Origin: Strigamia acuminata
Taxonomy: Eukaryota; Arthropoda; Chilopoda; Geophilomorpha; Linotaeniidae
Direction of reading: 5' to 3'
Length of the DNA stretch: 64,000 nucleotides
Assembly: GCA_949358305.1 (NCBI GenBank)
Contig: OX442320.1
Location: 8,386,259 to 8,450,258, forward strand
Part shown: positions 55,901-64,000 of the stretch, in pieces
Numbering within the stretch: position 1 is the first letter of the stretch
Layout: every line of letters begins with the position of its first letter
The notes under the pieces: generated by a model
Seen by the model: only the letters and a program-made list of their open reading frames with translations
The model's database searches: none
Told to the model about the DNA's origin: nothing
Made by a program: the position numbers and the translations under genes

Positions 55901-57958
55901 TATGGTAAATATATAAAAAGATCATTCAAGGACAATATTTTGTTTATCTTGTTGACACTTCTTCCTCTTTGATTTATTGCCAACAGAATCCAGTGTTTGG
56001 TACATGCCAATTATTCTGTTTGATCAAATTTTTACGATTTTCCTCGAAAGTCATCACAAGCTCTTCAGGACTTTAGACTCTTTAGACTCAACGGCGAAAG
56101 GTTTTGCCCTTTTGCATTTGTAACAAAATTCCTTTGACACGTGACGCATCTTCCCATGGCAACACAAGGTGTAAGTTTACATTTATTTACAGTCTTAGTT
56201 TTACTCGTGGGCTACTCGTATTACAACAACATCACACAACTCATGACCCAAGTGCAAATTTCAACGATTTTGTTTGAGTTATCTCTCTTTTATCTGTGAT
56301 TTATCTCAGTTTATTGTTTCAAGTCCCTGGGAACACATGATATCGTTGATTGCTTAACAAATTGGATAAATTTTTGTATTTATTTATGCAGGAAAAATAT
56401 TGTGGAGAAATATTTTTTGGGTGGTGGAAAAATATAGAAATATTCATTTCCTGTTCCATTCATAGAATATGGTTAATATATGTTATTCGTCGGCACATGT
56501 GCATGTGGTGCATATGGTTGATGAATATGAACACAACGTGTTCAGTGATTCAGTGTCACCAGACTTTTTGATATTACAAAAAATTAAAATTTTTTTATTT
56601 TATTTTATTTTAATTTTTTTTTTTTTTAGTAGAAAATTAATTTTATTTGTGGTTGGCACGTGATTTGGGATGTATTTTTTTTTTGATGGTTAATAATCAA
56701 TTAATAAATAGTGGAAATTTATGGTTTGTACGGTTGTGTTAAAAAAGAACATATTTCATTTATAAACGAAATAATATTTTAAAAAAAACCGTTAGTTGCC
56801 ATGCGACAAAGCCAAACAGGTCGTACTTCCAATAGCAACATTAAAAAGTGTCATTCTAGGTTTATGTATGCATTTCAACTGTAGTAGAAAGTGGGAGTTG
56901 AAATCGGTCGATAAAACTGGGTTTCTCAAGTTTGACTTTGAGTTTGTTCTCGTTTTGCTGTTAAAACGCGTTAAAAGAGACTTCTAAGTCGTAAAACGAA
57001 GTTTTACAGGAAGTGACATCACAGATATTGTCGAAATAGTCAAAACAAAGTCGTAAAAATCGTTAAAAATCGTTAAAAATATCAAACAAAATCGTGAATG
57101 AGAAAAATAAAAATAAAAATCCAAAAATCCAAAATCCAAAAATCCAAAAAAAATCGATATACAATCCGATTAAACAACTTATTTAAAAACTGATAACCAC
57201 AAATAAACCATTCAAATATTAAATGTTATAAATATTAAATTTCTCAATTAAAATTAATCTCATTATAAAAAAAAAAAAATTATTAATTAAAAAATTAAAA
57301 AAATTAAAAAAATTAAATTTCGCGATTACCAACTTGTAAAACAAACACACTTTCATTCGAATCCAACTAATCGATTTCCACAACGACTAACACCTGTGAT
57401 TACAGCTGGTACAGGCTCAACCAGTTGCCTCCCTCCACGTGTGTGGACTTTTCCTGTCGCGACTCTGGCGCTCAGACACTGCGGAAGCGCGTGTGTTCTA
57501 CTGTGCGCCTCTCGCATGTACTCCCGCACGCGAAGACACTTTTCCACATTTGTACGTATCGTCGATCGGTTCCAAACTTAACCAACACTAACCGTAACCC
57601 CAACACACAAACTCCGACCTCTCGCTCGACTTTCACGCACTTCGTTGCTAATTTAATCATTTTTAACAGTGTTTGGATAACCACATCATCATTCCGAAGC
57701 AATCTCAACCTACTTTCCTTATATTTATTGATTCGGACCTCGACTATTGTTTCCATAACAACATGATTAAACTTTATTGACCACTCCACGACTTTTAAAA
57801 AAAATAAGTATGTTTGAATTTAATATTTTTACATTTTTTTTATTTATTTATTTATTTTCTTTATTTATTTATCGAGTGGAACGGGGATTGCTATTTTTCT
57901 CATTTCCTCTTTCTTATTTATGAAAATTGATTTTTCTTTTGTCGTTTATTTCCATTAG
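52992..57958. other. Gene-poor region with decayed repeats
   Basis: No supportable CDS. CAGCGGTCGGCAAC at 54910 resembles the end of hAT-type elements, and the ORF that follows (to 55393) shows no transposase domain I can name. TTTA microsatellite at about 57840-57870. An acceptor at 57958 (TCCATTAG) marks a 5' UTR intron of the next gene. Confidence 0.35.
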
Positions 57959-57984
57959 GAAAATCGTTCGCGTTTTCGCTCAAA

Positions 57985-60900
57985 ATGCTTTCAATGAGCG
58001 TCATTGCAGCGAACGACACTCCAGCCAAGAGTGTTTACACGTCAGGTGGTACGGGGATGTACAACAAGGAGCAGATGGCGGGCCAAGAGTGTAAGCCGTA
58101 CGCTTTGGGTGCACACATAGCTGGTAATTCAATTTTTACTCGTTTTGCGAACAATCTGCCGCTTAACGGCGCCGCGAGAGAGAAAAAGTGCAATTTAATC
58201 GACACTTTCGACGTTAAAAAACAAGCGGGAGCGTCTGGCGAGTCGACCAATGACAATCCGGAGCTGGACACTAAAGAGTGCCAAGTCGTGCTGCCAAAAC
58301 TGACCAAAAAGTTGGACTTGCACATCAATAAAATCAAAACGATCAATTTGAATCGCCTTAAAGTGTTGGTGGCCAAAAACGTCGTCAGAAGGGATTTGGT
58401 CTCGCTGGACATGACGCGTCAGAAGACCCACACGGACAACTGCAACAAAATCGCACCCGAGTCACGTGACACACTGCCAATACTCAACGCCGAGCCAAAC
58501 GCGAAGAAACAGGACGAAAACGCGAATAAAAACGACTGTCGCGACGTTTTGAGCCACATTTTAGACCGCGTGGTCACCGAAACGCCTCCGGATGGTCAAG
58601 AAGAAGAAAAACCTTCGGTCCAGTACCCGGGAACTGCAATTAACAGTTGTCTGGAGAGCGAACAGAACTCCATTCACAGTTTAGTGGATAAAATCGTGAC
58701 GGAATTGTCGGAGGAGAACGAAAACAACGTCAAAATCTGCGACATTTGCAGCGTGTCGTCGGACTACGGCTCCCTCAAGCTGTCGGACAACGAGAGCGAG
58801 CACGAAGAAGTGTCGGACATCCACGACGACATCGAAAGCAAGCAGAAGCTGGTCTTGGACTGGCTAGACACGGACCGACTGCCGACGCCGTCGCCGCCAA
58901 ACTCGCCCGAACCGACGAGGGATGAGAACTGCAGTGACAAACAAGAACCGGAAGTGGCCGATCCAAGCGATACTGCAGTTCCGGAAGCGATAACGACGGA
59001 CGAAAGTGAGCGTGGCATTTCGAAAGAGATGACTAATGGCGAGCAGAGGATTAGTCCGCTCAAATTGTGTCTGAAACGCATCCAGACGGCCAGCTGTGCA
59101 AAGACTTTGGATAAAATTACGAAAAAGTTGAATCGATTGACGCTGAAAGACGAAGAAGCGAAGATCGCCAATTGCGAAGAGCACATTGACGTGCAGACGC
59201 CGACGCCTAGCATCGTCATTTATGCAACAGTGGACAACAATTGCATCATAGAAACTGTCGATTTTAGTGCCAGGAGTCCGAAAGTGGACGATACGAGCGA
59301 TTTGAAGGATTTAAAGTCGAATGAAAGCGTTTCCGAAGCGAAAGACGCCAAAGAGAAGTGCAAAAAGACACAATTGTTGTCTCTGGAAGTGCTGGAGTCC
59401 AAGGTGGACGAGGTCAGTCGCAATCTACAGTTTGATTTGGAGGATACAATGTCTTTCAAGCAAAGCGCCATCGATTTATTGAGCACTACAAAGCTGAAGA
59501 GGAAAAAGAGTGGTCAAGCGAGTTCCAGGAAAGCGAAGAAGAAACAATCGCAGATGGGCAATGCTGAAAAGAATAATTCAAAAGAAAACACTTCGTCTAC
59601 ACTGGACATTGTTGAGTCCCCCGTGAATATTTCTAGCGAATCCAACGAGGATAATTCGAAAAAACAGAGCGACGAAGAGTTCTGTCCGTCCGATGTGAGT
59701 GACCAGAGCAATTACGAGCCTTCGTCGAGGCAAACAAGAAGCAAATGCGGACCGACAGAGGATTTGTGCGAGGACAAGACGCTGGCGTACAAGAAAATGC
59801 TGCGGAAGCGACAAAGTGTGAATTTTTTCGACGTCGACAGCGACGATTTCGAAGTGCTGAGTCCGAGCGAGCCGAAGAAGCAGAAAAACAACAACAAAAA
59901 GGAGAAAACGGAGGAAAACGAACTCGATCTGGCTGCGAAAACCGATATAATGGTTAGCTCAATTAAAAGCATATGTCAGATGGGCGCGATGAAAACGCCT
60001 TCGAAGTATTCAGCATTGGTAATTGATGTTGCCAAGGACAGCCGTGTGGCATGTGCGGCAAAACAAACGTTAAACCAGGAAGTGATGAAACCACTAGTTG
60101 AAGCCAATAAAATAAGCAGGTATGGGAAAATTTAATTTTTCTAGTCTCCTCTAAATAAATTATTATTGACGTCGATTAGTCGCTTTACTCGGGGAAATAA
60201 AAGTGGTTTTGTTGTGTTATTTTTCCTTTTTTCCTGGAAATGCTCTAGATTAATAAGTGCATGTTGCATAGGATATAATATTGTATTGTTATTTTCGCTT
60301 TAGATGTCGTAAAATTGTTTTATGTGTTTGTCAGGAATAATTTAAGAGGTTTAGGGAAGTTGTAATGAGTATATTTAGAAATTGTAGTCTTTCCTTGTTG
60401 TAAATGTATGGTTTTGGCTAATAAAATGACACCCTACACAGGAGACTAATCAGATGCAACGAAGCCAGAATTTTCAGAACTGCCACCCACTGTCTGTACA
60501 TAATATAAAAACATAAAAACTTTAATGAAAGTATTGACGTCACGTTCAAACACGAAACGAGTTTTGCATACGTTTTAGAGTTTTTGAATGCACCTAGTGT
60601 TGTGTTATGTGGCACGAGAAAAGTAGACGTTGTTTTTTCGGGCCTCAGACCAAGACCCCACTCAGAAGGGCCCCGCACTTCCAAATTTCTAAATTATGTT
60701 TAATAAAGTTATATGATTTTGTGATAAAAGAATTCTTTTTTGCAAATATTCATAGGCCCTACTAATAACTTTTTCCTGCGGCCCAACTTAGGGCCGGTGC
60801 GACACATATTTCCACCTGAGACGAGCAAGGCAAATGCCGCCCTTTTGAACAGTAAAAAAATCGATTTGAACGCCCACAGATGCCGCCCCTAGAAATATGC

Positions 60901-63900
60901 TGCCTCACCCCTTGCGCCGGCCCTGGCCCCACAAAACCTCCGGCCGGCCGTGTTTCCAGGCATTGTTCGGAGACAAGGATCTAGTGTTAATAATTAAGCT
61001 ATCTTGTCAAGCATGAGTTACATTCATAAATGCCCATTGCCTTCCTAAAAAGTATGCCGCAATGTTAAAAAGTTTGAGAATCCCTGGTCTAGACAAAGAC
61101 CGACTGATTTTTGGCTTCAGCAGTTCGGTCTGAACACCGTTCAAAAGTCAAAACAAGGTGAAATAGCAATGGGCTTCCATTTAACTTGTAGAGGAAGTTT
61201 TAGGATGACTTTTTCTAGCTACTCAATAAGTATCCCTGAAAAATGTAATGGGTCAAGGATTAATTAAAAAGTGTGTCTTAACACTAAATAGTTTCAGAAC
61301 ACCTGGTTCAGACAAAGACTGATCGATTTTGGGCCCCAGTAGTTCTGACTCAACAGCTTTATGTGTGGTGTGGACCACATGTTATACTGTATCCAATTTA
61401 TTTTTAATAACAAACCAATTTTGAAAATATTTTCCAGTGTTGTCAATGAAACTGAACTAATATTTGATACACCACTAGATTTATCAAAGAAAGTCCTAGG
61501 TAAGCATGTTTATAAACATTTAAAAATATTGCAAAGCTTTAACATCACTCTTTAGATGAACAAACCAGGAATCCAGATAGCCCACAAACTATTAATATTG
61601 AGCCGTTACCTGCCGTAACAACTGTTTCCGAAAGCATTTCCAAGCCTGAAACCAAACAGCCAGAATCAACTGAAATTAAAAGTGTAACAGTTGAAGGTGG
61701 CCAGAAAATTATGGATGAAAAGCAGAGACTTGAGGAAGAAATTAAGCAGACAATCAACAAGTGTAAAGCGGAAAGCTTGCTTGCACATGCGAAGCAGCAA
61801 GAGCTAGCGGGAACACTTTCACCGTTGCAGTTTTCATCTCTGAATGCATTCCAATTTGGAATTTACAATGCTGAAATCTTCCAAAACGAGTACCAAAGAC
61901 TGCAAAAAGAATTAACAACTCTGGATTTTGTTGCGCAGCAAAAAGAACGCGAGCGAAACAACATCCTACAGCTGAAGAAGCAAAGAATTGTCGCTATGCA
62001 ACAACTGCAACTTAGAAAACAGTTTCTAGCTCAAGTCCAAGGTAAGGTGCAACCTTTCAACAACTCACCACTAACAACAACAACAGCAATACCAATAAGA
62101 CAACCGTTACCAACCGCAACGAGTGTATCCACTTCGTCGAACAATAAAAGTTACCAGCCTCTAGTTTGCAGCCCAGCTGCCAGACTTAGCACAGCCACTG
62201 AAGTAACACCATCTATAAGACCAAATTCTATAGTGATACGACCAATTGTGACAAAGGCAATACCAACGAATAAACCCGTGATGCCGCTGAGACCAAAGTT
62301 TAATCCACCATATCCGCACGGTACAATGCCTAATCATAACTGGCTACGTAATCAACTGCAAGTGACAAGTAGTGGTTACAGTCAATACAGCCTAGCCTCT
62401 ACACAGACAATTCTTAGCAAGGCCTCTGAAAATTTTGGTATGAAATGGGCAAATGATAATCCAAAAGCACCTGGTGTACCAGTAATAAATCAACGTATTT
62501 TAAAGGGTGCCATTACAGCCCAAAGGAGGGACTTGCCTCCTGCTAACTCTCAATCTAATAATCAAATCAAACAACAAAATGAACCGGATTGTGTAGATAT
62601 AACTACAATACCAAATACACAGTATGCAGAAGATTGTCAGAACACAAAGCTTACATGTCTGCTTACAATTAACCAGGTATACATATTTAAAATGTAATAG
62701 TAGGTGGATTCCAAAACCCCCTTGTTACAAGTTTTTGTCATTTCGTAGTACAATGCTCGATAGTGGTTGATGGAAGTGTGCAGTGGAAGGTTTAGCTTGC
62801 GCGAAACCGAAGGCAAATGTATGAGGCCCTAGGCAAATGTGGGCAAAAGTATGAAGCCAGGGGCAAATGTGAAAGACCCGAGGCAAATGTGAGAAGCCTG
62901 AGGCAAATGTGAGAGGCCCGAGGCAAATGTGAGGCCCGAGGCAAAACCTAGCTCGCTTGCTCCTAAAACCGCCATTGGAAGTGTGAACTGAAATGACTAA
63001 AATGCCAAACACGAGGGTTTTTGAATGCAACTAATGTAAGCTGTGTGGTCCGAACAAAGCTTCGATAGAGAAATAAATGTCAACGGGTTATTGCTACAAG
63101 ATATTACAACATTACATGGGACTGGTGATCTTTTGGCTTCCATATTTTCCACTATACAATCTCAAGACAAGTAAAGACATTTATTTCTCTACCGATTCCA
63201 GCAGTTCTATCTGCACTACACAGCCGTCCAGACTCCGGACCACACAGATTTTGAAAGATGTCTTAGTATACACACAATGATGTATGGCTTTAGAACAGTG
63301 GTTCCCAAACTGTGCGTCGCAGCAGGCCTATAGGGACGCCGGACTAACTTGCAGGGGCACCATGACCACCTACAGGGGCGCTGTGAACCAAAAAGGTTTG
63401 GGAACCACTGCTTTAGCATATTTTAAATACCAAATTAGAATTTGCTTCTCGTAGGATGTTGAGTTGGAAAATGACATTAACGTATAGCAGAATGATTTAT
63501 TGCATTTAAAGATTGATTAATGACATTAATGGCGCTATAGTCTATATTTAAATTCATATTTGAGACGTGTGTATTGAAATAGATGCGTAGTATCTGATGT
63601 TTGGGCGGGTAAACCACACCCAATGCTCATTAATCACACTTTTCCTGAAATCAACTTTACAATTGTTTGCATTTTCCTGCTCCCAGTGAACAGAGATGCA
63701 AACGATGTATATCCTGAGATATCATTTTCTATTCATTGTAGTTAAAGTACTGTTTCAAGAAGATATTTTGTCGACATGAATAGCAAAAATAGAATTTTTT
63801 ATTTTACAGCATTGTAATAAAAAAGTAAACAGTCCAAGAAAGATTACGCCCCGTTGGCCATCTTGTCAAAACTGCCAAAATCAAATAGCTAGGTATATTT

Positions 63901-63944
63901 GCGCTGGATGCAATAAACAATGGTACTGCAGCGAGAAATGCCAA
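57985..63944 (+). CDS. Large MYND zinc-finger protein (gene B), 3' end outside window
   Basis: Probable transcriptional co-regulator. Exons seen: 57985-60119, 61438-61499, 61556-62676, 63810-63944, then a GTAAGA donor; the last exon is beyond the window. About 1151 residues are visible. Exon 1 encodes a long charged Ser/Glu/Lys-rich region with basic patches (KLKRKKSGQ, SRKAKKKQSQ). Exon 2 contains PLDLSKKV, a CtBP-binding type PxDLS motif. Exon 3 has a coiled coil (NEYQRLQKELTTLD to QLQLRKQFL), then Thr/Ser/Pro-rich sequence and NHNWLRNQL. Exon 4 is the MYND finger: CQNC, CAGC, WYCSEKCQ. Exon 4 is 135 nt in phase 0, exactly as in gene A. The two introns of 1.1-1.3 kb around exons 2 and 4 are transposon-rich. 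No orthologue recognised. Confidence 0.82.
60525..60603. mobile_element. Right half of a 'gaatgcagctagtg' MITE
   Basis: GACGTCACG...ACGAAACGAG...GTTTTAGAGTTTTTGAATGC then ACCTAGTG, as in the copy at 44735-44845; the left end is missing. In gene B intron 1. Confidence 0.65.
60790..60924. mobile_element. MITE with GGGCCGGTGC ends
   Basis: AGGGCCGGTGCGAC on the left and TTGCGCCGGCCCT on the right, 135 bp apart. It appears inserted into an older decayed repeat (GGCCCAACTTA... / ...GGCCCCACAAAACC). Confidence 0.7.
62808..62946. repeat. Minisatellite, about 22-bp units
   Basis: Six to seven imperfect copies of GAGGCAAATGTGAGAGGCCC in gene B intron 3. Confidence 0.88.
63296..63410. mobile_element. 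hAT-type MITE with 8-bp target duplication
   Basis: Ends CAGTGGTTCCCAAACTGTG and AGGTTTGGGAACCACTG are typical hAT termini. Flanks CTTTAGAA and CTTTAGCA are an 8-bp target-site duplication with one mismatch, the size hAT transposases make. 115 bp, non-autonomous, in gene B intron 3. Confidence 0.9.
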
Positions 63945-64000
63945 GTAAGAAATTTTTTTCTCTAAAATTTTATTGATCAAACCCATCAATTCTTTTTCTA

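Overview
This is nuclear DNA of an animal, almost certainly an insect. Genes are split by many short introns (often 45-70 nt, GT-AG with A/T-rich tracts), intergenic DNA is A/T-rich and full of small inverted-repeat transposons, and the proteins match insect or general metazoan families (pickpocket-type DEG/ENaC channel, Kazal inhibitor, clathrin heavy chain, Xbp1). The intron sizes and mobile-element load resemble beetles, but that placement is an inference. There are no operons, CRISPR arrays or prokaryotic signals, and I recognised no tRNA or rRNA gene.

Layout, left to right. 0.3-4 kb: last exon of a DEG/ENaC channel (+), a three-exon Kazal-like inhibitor (+), and a six-exon cob(I)alamin adenosyltransferase MMAB (+). 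4.4-20.5 kb, all on the minus strand: a four-exon SBSPON homologue (somatomedin B + TSP1), a nine-exon mevalonate kinase and a 23-exon clathrin heavy chain. 20.8-22.3 kb: decayed fragments of TYW1 and Chc arranged exactly as expected from an old tandem duplication of the Chc-TYW1 junction. 22.7-25.4 kb: intact ten-exon TYW1 (+), converging on a small unrecognised gene (-). 27.8-31.3 kb: intronless, GC-rich DHX38/PRP16 (-), head-to-head with nine-exon pelota (+). 34-35.6 kb: Xbp1 (-) with an in-frame-shifting IRE1-type mini-intron. 36.4-41 kb: a large MYND-finger protein (-). 41-57.9 kb: gene-poor and packed with MITE-like elements, tandem repeats and a few uncertain first exons. 58-64 kb: a second MYND-finger protein (+), running off the right edge.

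Most genes are unrelated housekeeping functions: B12 cofactor maturation, isoprenoid synthesis, endocytosis, wybutosine tRNA modification, splicing, ribosome rescue and the unfolded protein response. Exon boundaries were worked out by hand from splice sites plus reading-frame continuity; for the recognised genes all phases close, and total lengths fall close to the usual family lengths as I recall them (MMAB 211 aa, SBSPON 263, MVK 383, Chc 1670, TYW1 715, pelota 382).

The most notable observations are the reciprocal decay of the duplicated Chc/TYW1 segment, the two divergently oriented MYND proteins sharing a same-length 135-nt MYND exon (one with a CtBP-type PLDLS motif), an Xbp1 IRE1 substrate with a perfect 5' loop but an unorthodox 3' site, a Kazal domain that has lost both partners of one disulfide, and a dense set of nested inverted-repeat elements.
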